Origin: Paenibacillus sp. GM2
GTDB lineage: Bacteria > Bacillota > Bacilli > Paenibacillales > Paenibacillaceae
DNA: 64,000 bases
Assembly: GCF_900069005.2 (NCBI RefSeq)
Contig: NZ_LN831278.1
Location: 48,372 to 112,371, forward strand
Direction of reading: 5' to 3'
The notes below the pieces were generated by a model, which was not told the DNA's origin, searched no databases, and saw only the letters and a program-made list of their open reading frames with translations. Shown one piece after another: positions 17,927-30,527 of the stretch (the stretch's first letter is position 1; each line of letters starts with the position of its first letter). A program made the position numbers and the translations under genes.

Positions 17927-19270
17927 ATGCTGAAGCTAAGCATCTATCAGTCGAATGGGGAGAATGAACTGTTTGTGAGCAGGAGCCCAGAGCAACTGGC
18001 GGCGATCTCGACAGAACACCCGGTAAGTACAATTGGCATTAATGAGCAGGAGACCTATCAGGTCATGGATGGATTTGGGGCTTCTTTTACCGATTCAGCG
18101 GCTTATTTGATTCATCAAGTATTGGATGAGGCGCAAAGGGGCGAATTGATGAGCAAGCTGTTCGATCCCGATCAAGGGATTGGACTATCGGTTCTACGCA
18201 ACCCGATGGGCGCATCCGACTATGCTCGTGAGATATACAGCTATAATGATCTTCCGGAGAACGAGACAGATCTGGAATTGAAGCGATTCTCTATTTCCCA
18301 TGACGAAGAGGACATCATTCCTCTGCTGCAGAAAGCGGTGAAGCTCAACCCTGAGATCAAGCTGATGGCATCGCCATGGAGCGCTCCGGGCTGGATGAAG
18401 ACAAGCGGCCATATGATCGGCGGGGAACTTAAGCAGGACTACTATCCAGTCTATGCTGAATATTTCGTGCGTTATATTAAGGCCTATGCTTCGCATGGAC
18501 TGCCGATATACGCAATCACGCCGCAAAATGAAGCTTTGTTCGTGCCCGGCCACTATCCTGGCATGCTGATGTTGCCTGAGGCGCAGAGCGAATTCATTAA
18601 GAATCATCTGAAGCCTGAATTCGTTAAAAATCAGATCGATACGAAAATATTGTGCTACGATCATAACTGGGATCGCCCGGATTATCCTCTGACTGTACTG
18701 GAGCAAGCACACGACGAGGTGGATGGCGTTGCCTGGCATTGGTACGGTGGCATTCCGTCAGCGCAGAGCGATGTTCACCAGGCTTATCCGACGAAGGAGG
18801 TCCATTTTACTGAGGGCTCTGGCGGCGAGTGGATTCCATCCTTTGAGCCGGCTTTCTCCAATGTGATGAGAACCGGGATTGAGATTTTGCGGAATCATAG
18901 TAAATCATTTGTGCTATGGAATATGGCTCTGGACGAGCATAACGGGCCTACGGTTCCCGGGTTTGGACAGAGTACCTGCCGTGGAATCGTGCTGGTGAAT
19001 CAGCAGACCCGTGAGCTGACCTACACGCTGGACTACTATGCATTAGCTCATTTCAGCAAGTTCGTTCGTCCTAAGGCAGTACGTATCGGTTCCAGCAGTT
19101 ATGACCACATTCGTTCCGTTGCCTTCAAAAATACCGATGGATCCATTGCGGTTATTTTATTTAATGATAGTGAGCAGACAGGCAATATTGAGTTAAAGCT
19201 TCAGGAAGAATCTGTATTAAGTTTCCAGCTAGAGGCTAAAAGTGCAATGACGGTTTTTATTCAAAAATAA
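17927..19270 (+). CDS. GH30-family glycoside hydrolase, cytosolic
   Basis: A retaining beta-glycosidase of family 30 (glucosylceramidase/beta-1,6-glucanase/xylosidase type). The (beta/alpha)8 barrel has the entry motif GFGASFTDSAA, the acid/base Glu near residue 202 in AITPQNE, and the nucleophile Glu near 295 in HFTEGSGG. A small beta domain forms the C-terminus. At 447 residues it has normal family length. No signal peptide is present, so it probably cleaves imported oligosaccharides inside the cell. A GGAGG site precedes the ATG. The precise substrate (glucoside, xyloside or other) cannot be decided. Confidence 0.88.
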   Translation: MLKLSIYQSNGENELFVSRSPEQLAAISTEHPVSTIGINEQETYQVMDGFGASFTDSAAYLIHQVLDEAQRGELMSKLFDPDQGIGLSVLRNPMGASDYAREIYSYNDLPENETDLELKRFSISHDEEDIIPLLQKAVKLNPEIKLMASPWSAPGWMKTSGHMIGGELKQDYYPVYAEYFVRYIKAYASHGLPIYAITPQNEALFVPGHYPGMLMLPEAQSEFIKNHLKPEFVKNQIDTKILCYDHNWDRPDYPLTVLEQAHDEVDGVAWHWYGGIPSAQSDVHQAYPTKEVHFTEGSGGEWIPSFEPAFSNVMRTGIEILRNHSKSFVLWNMALDEHNGPTVPGFGQSTCRGIVLVNQQTRELTYTLDYYALAHFSKFVRPKAVRIGSSSYDHIRSVAFKNTDGSIAVILFNDSEQTGNIELKLQEESVLSFQLEAKSAMTVFIQK

Positions 19271-19291
19271 ATAGTATAAAGCTTCCCCATG

Positions 19292-19349
19292 AGAGCCTCT
19301 CTTATTGTGAATAGATGCACAATCTATTTGCAAATTAGAGGCTCTTTTT
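19292..19349 (+). terminator. Terminator after the GH30 gene
   Basis: AGAGCCTCT (19292-19300) pairs with AGAGGCTCT (19337-19345), followed by TTTTT. Confidence 0.75.
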
Positions 19350-19467
19350 GCGCGTAAAATAGGTATTTGTGCGGTGCAGAAGCCTTCTCTCCAGATTTCA
19401 AATATGAAGTGATATTCAATTGCATGCATAAGTGGTTATAGTATTGAGAAATATACGGACGTCAGGC

Positions 19468-19537
19468 TTGCAACTGGAATAAAAATTGGTTAAAATGACA
19501 GTGGGACTTAAAAAGTTAACCCGGGACATTTTAAGAC
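19468..19537 (+). promoter_or_regulatory. cggR promoter and CggR operator
   Basis: Promoter TTGCAA-17-TAAAAT (19468-19496). Just downstream, TGGGAC-N6-AGTT-N4-CGGGAC-N6-AGAC (19502-19537) reproduces the spacing of the B. subtilis CggR operator (CGGGAC-N6-TGTC-N4-CGGGAC-N6-TGTC). CggR bound here would block transcript elongation until fructose-1,6-bisphosphate releases it. Confidence 0.75.
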
Positions 19538-19580
19538 CAGGAGAAGGAGAGAGAAGACGAAGCTTGCAGGAGTGGAAAGC

Positions 19581-20636
19581 ATGCGTGAAATTTTAGAAAT
19601 GCAAAGGCAGCTTCTTCCTGATCTCATGGAAATTCTCAAGAAAAGGTATACCATTCTTCACCAGATCATGTTGTCGGATGTGATCGGCCGCAGAACGCTA
19701 GCGGTCTCACTGAACATGACAGAGCGTGTGTTGCGGGCCGAGACGGATCTCCTGAAGGCTCAGGGCCTGATAGAAATCGAGAATATAGGCATGAGAATCA
19801 GTGATTCGGGCAGAAAACTACTGGAGGGCTTGGAGCCGGTAGTGAAGGAAATCTTCGGTCTGGCCAATCTGGAGGAGATAATCCGCAACCATTACGGACT
19901 TCGTAAGGTTGTGGTGGTTGCCGGTGATAGCGAGGCTTCCCCGCTCGTTAAGCGCGAACTAGGGAAGGCTGGTGCCAAGGCTTTGCTCCATGCGATGCAA
20001 GGTGATGATGTTGTCGCTGTAACCGGCGGGACAACGCTGGCAGAAGTTGCGGAGCAGCTTACTCCGCCAGCGAATATATCATTGAAGCAAAGCTGGTTCG
20101 TTCCAGCGCGGGGCGGGCTTGGTGAAAGTCTGGAGATTCAAGCGAATACGATCGCCTCTGGCATGGCCAAGAGGGTCGGAGCTGGATACAGACTGCTGCA
20201 TGTACCTGATCTTCTGGGAAAAGACGCATATGATTCATTGGTACATGATCCGAACATCCATGATATCGTGGATATGATCCGCCAGGCGCGGATTATCGTA
20301 CACGGCATCGGGGATGCTATGCAGATGGCTCGGCGCCGCAAATTGGAGCAGCCGGTCATTGAAGAGCTGCAAAGAGATGGAGCCCTTGCTGAGTCTTTTG
20401 GCTACTATTTCAATGAGGATGGAGTCGTCGTTCATAAGATGCTGACCCTTGGACTTCGTCTGGAGGACATCATAAAGGCCGACACGGTCGTGGGCATTGC
20501 CGGAGGCAAGGATAAGGCGAAGGCCATCCACGCCGTACTTAAGTTCGGGCACGAGGATATTCTCGTTGTGGACGAAGTGGCAGCAGTTGAGATTGTGAGA
20601 GAGATGGAGCGGCAGGGGACAATCGAAAGCAAATAA
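19581..20636 (+). CDS. cggR: Central glycolytic genes regulator CggR
   Basis: A SorC-family repressor of the gap operon. It has an N-terminal winged helix (VIGRRTLAVSLNMTERVLRAETDLLKAQGL) and a SorC-type sugar-phosphate-binding C-terminal domain (VAVTGGTTLAEVAE, IVHGIGDAMQMARRR, VGIAGGKDKAKAI). Fructose-1,6-bisphosphate is the inducer in B. subtilis. ATG 19581 has AGGAG eight bases upstream; an in-frame GTG at 19572 lies within that site. It has 351 residues. It is followed by gapA after 81 bases, the conserved order. Confidence 0.94.
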   Translation: MREILEMQRQLLPDLMEILKKRYTILHQIMLSDVIGRRTLAVSLNMTERVLRAETDLLKAQGLIEIENIGMRISDSGRKLLEGLEPVVKEIFGLANLEEIIRNHYGLRKVVVVAGDSEASPLVKRELGKAGAKALLHAMQGDDVVAVTGGTTLAEVAEQLTPPANISLKQSWFVPARGGLGESLEIQANTIASGMAKRVGAGYRLLHVPDLLGKDAYDSLVHDPNIHDIVDMIRQARIIVHGIGDAMQMARRRKLEQPVIEELQRDGALAESFGYYFNEDGVVVHKMLTLGLRLEDIIKADTVVGIAGGKDKAKAIHAVLKFGHEDILVVDEVAAVEIVREMERQGTIESK

Positions 20637-20717
20637 GCAGCATGACTATGGTTTACTCATGACAGGCTTACTTGCCTTGTCTTGAATAATAAAAAAAGAA
20701 CACTGGGAGGATCAATC

Positions 20718-21728
20718 ATGAGTGTAAAAGTAGGTATTAATGGATTTGGACGTATTGGACGTTTGGCTTTCCGTCGTATTCAAAATGTTGAAGGCATCGA
20801 AGTAGTAGCAATCAATGACCTGACAGATGCTAAAATGTTGGCTCATTTGTTGAAATATGATACTACGCAAGGCAAATTTGACGGCGATGTTGAAGTTCAT
20901 GACGGCTTCTTCAAAGTTAACGGTAAAGAGGTTAAGGTTCTTGCTAACCGCAACCCTGAAGAATTGCCTTGGGGAGAGCTTGGCGTAGACATCGTTCTTG
21001 AATGCACAGGCTTCTTCACAACTAAAGAAAAAGCTGAACTTCACCTTAAAGGCGGCGCTAAAAAGGTCGTTATCTCCGCTCCAGCTACTGGCGACATGAA
21101 GACCGTTGTATACAACGTAAACCATGAAATTCTTGATGGCTCCGAAACGGTTATCTCCGGTGCTTCTTGCACAACAAACTGCTTGGCTCCTATGGCTAAA
21201 GTACTTCAAGACAAATTCGGCATCGTAGAAGGCTTGATGACTACGATCCACGCTTATACTGGCGACCAAAACACGTTGGATGCTCCTCATGCGAAAGGCG
21301 ACTTCCGTCGTGCTCGCGCAGCTGCTGAGAACATCATCCCTAACACAACTGGTGCTGCAAAGGCAATCGGCTTGGTTATCCCAGAATTGCAAGGTAAATT
21401 GGATGGCGCGGCTCAACGCGTTCCAGTTCCAACTGGTTCCCTGACTGAATTGGTTACTGTTCTTGAGAAGAACGTAACTGTTGACGAGATCAACGCTGCA
21501 ATGAAGGCTGCTGCTGACCCAGAAACTTATGGATACACTGAAGATGAAATCGTATCTTCCGATATCAAGGGTATGACTTTCGGTTCCCTGTTCGATGCTA
21601 CACAAACTAAAGTATTGACAGTTGGCGACAAACAACTCGTTAAAACTGTAGCTTGGTACGACAACGAAATGTCCTACACTGCTCAATTGGTTCGTTCCCT
21701 GGAATACTTCGCAAAGAAAGTTAAGTAA
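20718..21728 (+). CDS. gapA: Glyceraldehyde-3-phosphate dehydrogenase GapA
   Basis: The NAD-dependent glycolytic dehydrogenase that makes 1,3-bisphosphoglycerate in the cytoplasm. The Rossmann start is [19 protein letters not shown] and the active site is [12 protein letters not shown] (Cys near residue 153). The 336 residues match GapA. GGGAGGA precedes ATG 20718; the longer upstream frame is excluded. The restricted codon choice is that of a highly expressed gene. The first structural gene after cggR. Confidence 0.97.
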   Translation: MSVKVGINGFGRIGRLAFRRIQNVEGIEVVAINDLTDAKMLAHLLKYDTTQGKFDGDVEVHDGFFKVNGKEVKVLANRNPEELPWGELGVDIVLECTGFFTTKEKAELHLKGGAKKVVISAPATGDMKTVVYNVNHEILDGSETVISGASCTTNCLAPMAKVLQDKFGIVEGLMTTIHAYTGDQNTLDAPHAKGDFRRARAAAENIIPNTTGAAKAIGLVIPELQGKLDGAAQRVPVPTGSLTELVTVLEKNVTVDEINAAMKAAADPETYGYTEDEIVSSDIKGMTFGSLFDATQTKVLTVGDKQLVKTVAWYDNEMSYTAQLVRSLEYFAKKVK

Positions 21729-21754
21729 TTTCTGTTTATTGAAATATCACATAC

Positions 21755-21790
21755 CAAAGAGGAGCGACCTGCTATAAGGACTCCTCTTTG
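21755..21790 (+). other. Hairpin between gapA and pgk
   Basis: CAAAGAGGAG pairs with CTCCTCTTTG across a 16-base loop, without a following T run. It could be a weak terminator or an mRNA 3' stabiliser for the cggR-gapA transcript. Confidence 0.5.
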
Positions 21791-21945
21791 ATTCATGAAT
21801 TGATTATAAATTACTATGTAAATCTAAGTTTTTAGATGGACATTCACACACACATATAAATTAGATAGAGAGCATTACCGCTTAGGAGAGAAATCGAAGT
21901 CATATTTGAATTTGTGAGGGACCGGCCATTTCATAATTAGTGTGA

Positions 21946-22015
21946 GTTCACAAAGATCGGTTTATCAGCACCGAGAAGGTAGGATGAAGCTAGTGAGTGA
22001 GGGAGCGGCACCGTG
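21946..22015 (+). repeat. Truncated copy of the pot-type repeat element in the pgk leader
   Basis: From TTCACAAAG-TCGG through CAGCACCGAGAAGGT, ATGAAGC and a GTGAGGGAGCG stretch, this segment matches about 70 bases of one end of the 165-bp element seen in the potC-potD array (reverse orientation). The other end is missing. It lies directly upstream of the pgk ribosome site. Confidence 0.75.
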
Positions 22016-22040
22016 CATATTTAATAGGAGGAACGTGGAG

Positions 22041-23222
22041 ATGAACAAGAAAAGCGTACGTGATGTGGAAGTAACCGGCAAACGCGTATTTGTGCGTGTA
22101 GATTTTAACGTGCCAATGCAGGATGGCCAGATTACAGATGATACTCGTATTCGTGAGACTTTGCCAACGGTTAAATACTTGATCGAAAATGGTGCAAAAG
22201 TAATTCTTGCCAGCCACCTTGGCCGTCCAAAGGGCCAAGTGAACGAATCGATGCGTCTGACTGTTCCGGCTCAGCGCTTGTCCGAATTGCTTGGCAAAGA
22301 AGTTGCCAAGGCTGACGAAGCTGTAGGCGACGCAGTTAAAGCAAAAGTAGCAGCTATGAACAACGGCGACGTATTGGTGCTTGAGAACGTTCGTTTCTAC
22401 CCAGGTGAAGAGAAGAATGATCCTGAGCTGGCTAAGCAATTCGCAGAATTGGCTGACCTGTTCGTGAACGATGCGTTCGGCGCGGCTCACCGTGCACACG
22501 CTTCGACAGAAGGTATCGCTCATTTCTTGCCAGCAGTATCCGGCCTTTTGATGGAGAAAGAATTGTCCGTGCTTGGCAAAGCCTTGTCTAACCCGGATCG
22601 TCCTTTCACCGCAATTATCGGCGGTTCCAAGGTTAAGGATAAGATCGATGTAATTGATAACTTGCTTAACATCGCTGACAATGTATTGATTGGCGGTGGC
22701 TTGGCTTACACCTTCTTCAAGGCGCAAGGCCATGAAATCGGCAAGTCCTTGCTTGATGACACGAAGCTGGATGCGGCGCTGGGATTCATTGAAAAGGCGA
22801 AGAAGCTCGGCAAGAACTTCTATCTTCCAGTGGACTGCGTAGTAGCTGATGACTTCAGTGCAGATGCGAACCATAAGGCTGTAGATATCGACAGCATTCC
22901 TGCAGATTGGGAAGGTGTGGACATCGGACCGAAGACACGTGCACTTTACGCTGATGTTATCAAGAACTCCAAGCTGGTTGTATGGAATGGACCAATGGGC
23001 GTATTCGAAATCGACATCTTCGCGAACGGAACAAAAGAAGTTGCTGAAGCTTGTGCAACAACTGAAGGCTACACGATTATCGGTGGCGGCGATTCCGCAG
23101 CAGCAGCTGAGAAATTCCATCTGGCCGATAAAATGGACCACATCTCCACTGGCGGTGGCGCTTCCCTGGAATTCATGGAAGGCAAGGCGCTTCCAGGCGT
23201 AGTGGCTCTGAACGATAAATAA
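22041..23222 (+). CDS. pgk: Phosphoglycerate kinase
   Basis: Converts 1,3-bisphosphoglycerate and ADP to 3-phosphoglycerate and ATP. It has the N-terminal [24 protein letters not shown], the hinge region [10 protein letters not shown], and the nucleotide site with WNGPMGVFE and [13 protein letters not shown]. Length 393 fits the family. Start: ATG 22041 after GTGGAG; the upstream open frame is not used. It begins the second part of the glycolytic operon after a 312-base leader with the repeat remnant. Confidence 0.97.
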   Translation: MNKKSVRDVEVTGKRVFVRVDFNVPMQDGQITDDTRIRETLPTVKYLIENGAKVILASHLGRPKGQVNESMRLTVPAQRLSELLGKEVAKADEAVGDAVKAKVAAMNNGDVLVLENVRFYPGEEKNDPELAKQFAELADLFVNDAFGAAHRAHASTEGIAHFLPAVSGLLMEKELSVLGKALSNPDRPFTAIIGGSKVKDKIDVIDNLLNIADNVLIGGGLAYTFFKAQGHEIGKSLLDDTKLDAALGFIEKAKKLGKNFYLPVDCVVADDFSADANHKAVDIDSIPADWEGVDIGPKTRALYADVIKNSKLVVWNGPMGVFEIDIFANGTKEVAEACATTEGYTIIGGGDSAAAAEKFHLADKMDHISTGGGASLEFMEGKALPGVVALNDK

Positions 23223-23227
23223 GCTGA

Positions 23228-24013
<786 letters not shown>

Positions 24014-24014
24014 G

Positions 24015-25562
24015 ATGACGACTCCAAAACCGGTAGCATTAATCATCATGGACGGCTTCGGACTTCGTAAGGAAGTAGAAGGCAACGCGGTTGCTCAAGC
24101 GAATAAGCCTAACTATGACCGTTATCTGAAGCAATATCCGCATACTACACTGACAGCTAGTGGAGAAGCGGTGGGTCTTCCTGAAGGTCAAATGGGCAAC
24201 TCCGAAGTAGGTCACCTTAACATCGGCGCCGGCCGGATCGTATATCAAGACTTGACCCGGATCTCGAAGTCGATTCGCGAAGGTGAATTCTTTGAGAACG
24301 AAACCCTAGTAAATGCGATACGCAGTGCCAAGAACAAAGGCAAAAAGCTTCATCTGTATGGCCTTCTGTCCGACGGCGGCGTGCACAGCCATATTAACCA
24401 TATGCTGGCGATGCTCGATCTGGCTAAGAAAGAAGATATGCATGAAGTTTATATTCATGCCTTCCTCGATGGCCGTGACGTAGCTCCAGACAGTTCGAAG
24501 AAATATCTGGAGACTGTGATCAACAAGATCAATGAGATTGGCATTGGCAAGATTGCTACGGTGCAAGGCCGTTATTATGCGATGGACCGCGACAAGCGTT
24601 GGGAACGTGTAGAGAAATCCTACCGTGCTATCGTATATGGCGAAGGACCGAAATATACCGATCCTATCAAGGCGGTTACGGAATCTTACGAGAAATCCGT
24701 ATTTGACGAGTTCGTGATGCCGACAGTTATCGTGGATGAGAATGATCAGCCTGTTGGTTTGGTTGAATCGGAAGATTCCGTAATCTTCCTGAACTTCCGT
24801 CCTGACCGTGCGATTCAATTGTCCAATGCATTTACGAACGAAGATTTCCGCGGTTTTGACCGTGGGCCGAAATGTCCAAAGGATCTCTACTTCGTATGCT
24901 TGACGCTGTTCTCGGAGACCGTGAACGGATATGTGGCATATTCTCCTAAGAACCTGGACAATACATTTGGCGAAGTGCTGGTACAGCAAGGCAAGAAGCA
25001 GCTTCGTATTGCTGAGACCGAGAAGTATCCGCATGTTACGTTCTTCTTCAGCGGCGGACGCGATGTTGAGCTTCCAGGCGAGACTCGCGTACTGATCAAC
25101 TCGCCGAAGGTTGCAACCTATGACCTTCAGCCTGAGATGAGTGCTTATGAAGTGGCTGAGGCTTGTGTGAAGGAAATCGAGAAGGACGTGCATGATGCAA
25201 TCATTCTCAACTTCGCCAACCCGGACATGGTAGGTCACTCCGGTATGCTGGAACCGACTATTAAAGCGGTTGAAGTAACCGACGAATGTGTAGGCAAGGT
25301 TGTTGATGCAGTTAAGGCCAAAGGCGGCGTAGTTATTATTATCGCTGACCATGGTAATGCGGATATGGAGTTCGACGAGCTCGGACGTCCACACACTGCG
25401 CATACAACGAACCCTGTACCATTCATCGTGACCGATGAGAACGTTGTGCTCCGCGAGAGCGGTATTCTGGCTGATGTGGCTCCAACGCTGCTTGATCTGA
25501 TGGGACTTCCTAAGCCGGAAGAGATGACTGGCCAATCAATGATTGCCAGCCGCAAAGCATAA
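24015..25562 (+). CDS. gpmI: 2,3-bisphosphoglycerate-independent phosphoglycerate mutase
   Basis: The Mn-dependent mutase that interconverts 3- and 2-phosphoglycerate, alkaline-phosphatase superfamily. It has the metal/phospho-serine segment LIIMDGFG plus [13 protein letters not shown], and the second metal site [12 protein letters not shown]. 515 residues. ATG 24015 begins next to the tpiA stop, using the GAGGGGGC within tpiA's end. Confidence 0.97.
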   Translation: MTTPKPVALIIMDGFGLRKEVEGNAVAQANKPNYDRYLKQYPHTTLTASGEAVGLPEGQMGNSEVGHLNIGAGRIVYQDLTRISKSIREGEFFENETLVNAIRSAKNKGKKLHLYGLLSDGGVHSHINHMLAMLDLAKKEDMHEVYIHAFLDGRDVAPDSSKKYLETVINKINEIGIGKIATVQGRYYAMDRDKRWERVEKSYRAIVYGEGPKYTDPIKAVTESYEKSVFDEFVMPTVIVDENDQPVGLVESEDSVIFLNFRPDRAIQLSNAFTNEDFRGFDRGPKCPKDLYFVCLTLFSETVNGYVAYSPKNLDNTFGEVLVQQGKKQLRIAETEKYPHVTFFFSGGRDVELPGETRVLINSPKVATYDLQPEMSAYEVAEACVKEIEKDVHDAIILNFANPDMVGHSGMLEPTIKAVEVTDECVGKVVDAVKAKGGVVIIIADHGNADMEFDELGRPHTAHTTNPVPFIVTDENVVLRESGILADVAPTLLDLMGLPKPEEMTGQSMIASRKA

Positions 25563-25596
25563 ATATTAAGGTATTCTAGCAAGATACATGATATAA

Positions 25597-26925
<1,329 letters not shown>

Positions 26926-27077
26926 GATATAGGGGATCTCGACTAAATGCTGCTCTTCGTTCAATGCGCACCAAGTCAGTCATCAAGACTAAACGGAGCA
27001 GCTTCATAAGTATGTCAGTCATCCAAGAATCTGTGCAACCTTACTAGCTAGTTCAAGCATCATAGTCAGTCAACAAA

Positions 27078-27112
27078 GAAGGACCTGTCCGAGACGTCGG
27101 CAGGTCCTTCCT
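27078..27112 (+). terminator. Terminator of the glycolytic operon
   Basis: GAAGGACCTG-(T)CCGA pairs with TCGG-CAGGTCCTTC; the tail is T-rich but interrupted. Confidence 0.6.
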
Positions 27113-27121
27113 GTGTTCTGG

Positions 27122-27150
27122 TTGTTATTCTCTGGGTATTATGCTACAAT
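27122..27150 (+). promoter_or_regulatory. secG promoter
   Basis: TTGTTA, 17 bases, TACAAT with an extended TGC before the -10. Confidence 0.6.
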
Positions 27151-27231
27151 AATAATGCTGTTTTTATATCTAAATTTAAGCTGGTAGGGAAATACATTTT
27201 CCGTGAGTTCTGACTTAGGAGGTGGATTTGG

Positions 27232-27465
27232 ATGAATGTCTTTTTAGAGGTACTGCTCGTTATTTTCTCAGTTGGTTTGATTGCAGTTGTATTGCTGCAG
27301 GAAGGGAAGAGCGCAGGTCTCGCCGGCGCCATCTCCGGGGGTGCAGAACATCTCTTTGGAAAGAAGAAGGCACGCGGTATGGAACTCGTGCTTGAACGGA
27401 CCACAGTAGTGCTGGCCGCCGGTTTCTTCATTATGGCGATCGTCGTGGCTATTTTCGCGAAGTAG
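27232..27465 (+). CDS. secG: Preprotein translocase subunit SecG
   Basis: A small membrane subunit of the SecYEG channel. 77 residues with two membrane segments and the conserved loop [35 protein letters not shown] precedes the ATG. Upstream of rnr, smpB and ssrA, which is the usual Bacillales order. Confidence 0.95.
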   Translation: MNVFLEVLLVIFSVGLIAVVLLQEGKSAGLAGAISGGAEHLFGKKKARGMELVLERTTVVLAAGFFIMAIVVAIFAK

Positions 27466-27488
27466 TCTGTTACTTAACTAATGTAATG

Positions 27489-27532
27489 AAGGGTTGTCCT
27501 TATCGTTAAGATATTAGGGACAACCCTTTTTT
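27489..27532 (+). terminator. Terminator after secG
   Basis: AAGGGTTGTCC pairs with GGGACAACCCTT, followed by TTTTTT. Confidence 0.8.
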
Positions 27533-27689
27533 GTTGTACACAGGTGTTGGCTCGTTGGCGAAAAAGGGATGCGGGAATGGCATTTCGTGTATACTAGAGT
27601 AGAGAGAACTATTGGAATTATATTCAGGCAATGATGAAAAATTCAAATACATACCGGTAAAGTGGACAGCCGGCCTGAGGTGGGAATTT

Positions 27690-30527
27690 ATGATTACGGA
27701 AACAGAACTGCTCGCGTTCATGCGCGAACAGGCATATAAACCGATGACGTATCAAGAATTGGAGCAGCACTTTCAAATATCCGATGCAGCGGAGTTTAAG
27801 GAGTTCCTCAAGCTGCTCAACAGATTGGAACAAGAAGGGGAAATATTACTGACACGCAGCCAACGTTATGGCATTCCGGAGCGAATGAATCTGGTGCGCG
27901 GCCGTTTGCAGGCGCATGCCAAAGGATTTGCATTTTTGATTCCTGAAGACCGTGAGCATCCGGATGTATATATTCATGCTAATGATCTGAAGAGCGCGAT
28001 GAATGGCGATACGGTGCTGGTGCGGATTAACTCGAAGAGCGTAGCCGGCGGCAAGCTGGAGGGAGAAGTTGTCCGTATTGTGAACCGGGCCGTTGTTCAG
28101 GTAGTTGGTGTCTTTCAGAACTTTGATGTGTATGGCTTTGTACTGCCGGATGATAAGCGGATTAATCGCGATATTTTTATTCCGAAGGAGTCTTTTGCCG
28201 GGGCCGTTGACGGGGAGAAGGTTGTTGTTCGCATCGTGAACTATCCGGAGGGAAGGTCGGCTGCAGAGGGCGAGATTATTGAGATTCTCGGACATAAGGA
28301 TGATCCGGGTGTTGATATCCTCTCGATCATTCGCAAGCATCAGCTTCCAGAGGCGTTTCCGGATGATGTGATGGCTGAAGCGGCAGCTGCTCCGGATGAG
28401 ATTGATAAAGAAGAGATCGCAAAGCAGGGACGGCGTGATCTGCGCGATAAAGTCATTGTTACTATTGATGGTGAGGACGCCAAGGACCTGGATGATGCGG
28501 TCAATGTGGAGCTGCTGTCCAACGGGCATTATAAGCTCAGCGTGCATATTGCTGATGTAGGCTATTATGTCAGAGAAGGCTCCAAGCTGGATCATGAGGC
28601 GTATAACCGGGGCTGCAGTGTTTACTTGGTCGACCGGGTTATTCCAATGCTGCCACATCGATTATCGAATGGGATTTGCTCGCTGAATCCGAAGGTGGAC
28701 CGTTTCACACTGTCCTGCGAGATGGAGTTCGATGATAAGCTGCATGTGGTGAAGCATGATATTTTTGCAAGCGTGATCCGGACAACGGAGCGAATGACGT
28801 ACACCAATGTCCGCAAAATATTGCTTGAAGAAGATCCAGAGGTAACCGAGCGTTACAGCGATCTGGTTGATATGTTCAAGACGATGCGCGACCTGGCGAT
28901 GAAGCTGCGTTCGAAGCGGATGAAGCGCGGCGCGGTCGACTTCGATTTTGAAGAATCGAAGGTATTGGTAGATGAGAACGGCAAGGTGACGGATATTGTC
29001 AAAAGAGAGCGTTCGATCGCCGAGCAGATCATCGAGGAGTTCATGCTGGCAGCGAACGAGACAGTGGCCGAGCATTTCCACTGGTTGAAGGTTCCGTTCA
29101 TCTATCGAATTCATGAAGACCCGGATCAGGAGAAACTGATGAACTTTATGGCCTTTGTTGCTAACTTTGGTTATGCTGTGAAGGGTGGAAAGGGCAATAA
29201 GGTGCATCCGCGTGCGCTGCAGAAATTGCTAGAGGATATTCAGGGCATGAAGGAGCAGACAGTAATCAGCACGATGATGCTGCGGTCGATGAAGCAGGCG
29301 AAGTATGATGCGGAGAGCACAGGGCACTTCGGGCTGGCTGCGGAGTTCTATACACACTTCACTTCGCCAATTCGCCGTTATCCTGACCTTGTAATTCACC
29401 GCATTATCCGCGAGGTGATAGAGCATAACGGCACACTGCCTGCAGATCGGCAGGAGTACCTGGCTAGCCGGATGCAGGAGATTGCACAGCAGTCGTCTGA
29501 GCGTGAGCGCGTTGCTGTCGAAGCGGAACGGGATACAGAACAGCTCAAGAAGGCCGAATATATGCTCGATAAGGTCGGAGAGGTATTCCCTGGCATGATC
29601 AGCAGTGTGACAAGCTTCGGCATGTTCATCGAGCTGGAGAATACGGTAGAGGGTCTGATTCGTTTAAGTGCGATGACAGACGATTATTATCATTTCCATG
29701 AACAGCATATGGCGCTGATCGGGGAGCGGACTTCACGAATTTTCCGCATCGGCGATGAAGTGGAGATCCGTGTGGCTCGGGTCAATATGGACGAGCATAC
29801 GATAGATTTTGAGCTTGTCGATATGAAGCCGCGGAAGCGAGAGGGCTTCTTCGGTGGCGAAGGCGGTGGACGCGACGCGCGTGGCGGTGGTGGTCTCCGA
29901 GCAGGTAAACGCCGTGGCGGCAGAACTGGCGATGGTGAGGGCAGCGGTGCTCGTGCCGGAGCCGGAGGCAAGTCCGGTGGTAAACCAGGAAAGGCCGTCA
30001 AGGCTGGAGATAAAACCCGAGGCAAGGCGGACGGAAAAAGTGGCAAAGTAAGCAAAACGGATAAGTCCGTTAGCGGAAAGAGCGGTAAGAGTGGTAAGGC
30101 GGGTAAGGGCTCGGCAACAACTAGTGCAGATCAGGCTGGTGCGGGCGAGAATTGGATAGATAGTATTCCTATTGATAATGGAATGTATAAAGCAAAGCGT
30201 GGCAAGCGCAAGGAGTCCGCGGGCGACGGCGCTGGGGACTCGCCATTGGTGAACTTTGGTTTTGGCTCCGGCAAGGGGGGTTATGCCGCCGGATCGGTTA
30301 CCGTCAGCCGTAATGGCGGTGGTGGCTATCGCAGCGGAGAGAAGCGCCCGCGGCGCAATGAGCGTACGAGTGAGGAGAACATGGGTGGTGGCGAAGGGAT
30401 TGTCGCTGATGAGTCCATGGCAGCGCCACCGCGTAAGGGACGTGGCGGTAAGAGCAGCAGCAGTAGCCGCAAAGCCAAGTCTGGTGGGAGTAGCACCGCA
30501 GCTTTTGTACGCAAGAAGAGAAAGTAA
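27690..30527 (+). CDS. rnr: Ribonuclease R with a long basic C-terminal tail
   Basis: A 3'-to-5' processive exoribonuclease for structured RNA, acting with SmpB/tmRNA. Domains: HTH-like N-terminus, two cold-shock domains, the RNB catalytic domain ([27 protein letters not shown]) and an S1 domain ([20 protein letters not shown]). ATG 27690 follows GAGGTGG. After S1 (about residue 712) there is an extra tail of roughly 230 residues rich in Gly, Lys, Arg and Ser, ending VRKKRK. B. subtilis RNase R has 779 residues, so the 945 residues here are mostly explained by this tail. Confidence 0.93.
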   Translation: MITETELLAFMREQAYKPMTYQELEQHFQISDAAEFKEFLKLLNRLEQEGEILLTRSQRYGIPERMNLVRGRLQAHAKGFAFLIPEDREHPDVYIHANDLKSAMNGDTVLVRINSKSVAGGKLEGEVVRIVNRAVVQVVGVFQNFDVYGFVLPDDKRINRDIFIPKESFAGAVDGEKVVVRIVNYPEGRSAAEGEIIEILGHKDDPGVDILSIIRKHQLPEAFPDDVMAEAAAAPDEIDKEEIAKQGRRDLRDKVIVTIDGEDAKDLDDAVNVELLSNGHYKLSVHIADVGYYVREGSKLDHEAYNRGCSVYLVDRVIPMLPHRLSNGICSLNPKVDRFTLSCEMEFDDKLHVVKHDIFASVIRTTERMTYTNVRKILLEEDPEVTERYSDLVDMFKTMRDLAMKLRSKRMKRGAVDFDFEESKVLVDENGKVTDIVKRERSIAEQIIEEFMLAANETVAEHFHWLKVPFIYRIHEDPDQEKLMNFMAFVANFGYAVKGGKGNKVHPRALQKLLEDIQGMKEQTVISTMMLRSMKQAKYDAESTGHFGLAAEFYTHFTSPIRRYPDLVIHRIIREVIEHNGTLPADRQEYLASRMQEIAQQSSERERVAVEAERDTEQLKKAEYMLDKVGEVFPGMISSVTSFGMFIELENTVEGLIRLSAMTDDYYHFHEQHMALIGERTSRIFRIGDEVEIRVARVNMDEHTIDFELVDMKPRKREGFFGGEGGGRDARGGGGLRAGKRRGGRTGDGEGSGARAGAGGKSGGKPGKAVKAGDKTRGKADGKSGKVSKTDKSVSGKSGKSGKAGKGSATTSADQAGAGENWIDSIPIDNGMYKAKRGKRKESAGDGAGDSPLVNFGFGSGKGGYAAGSVTVSRNGGGGYRSGEKRPRRNERTSEENMGGGEGIVADESMAAPPRKGRGGKSSSSSRKAKSGGSSTAAFVRKKRK

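Noticed and set aside
21729..22040. A riboswitch in the gapA-pgk gap
   Set aside because: No conserved riboswitch core was recognisable; the gap is explained by a hairpin and a repeat-element remnant.
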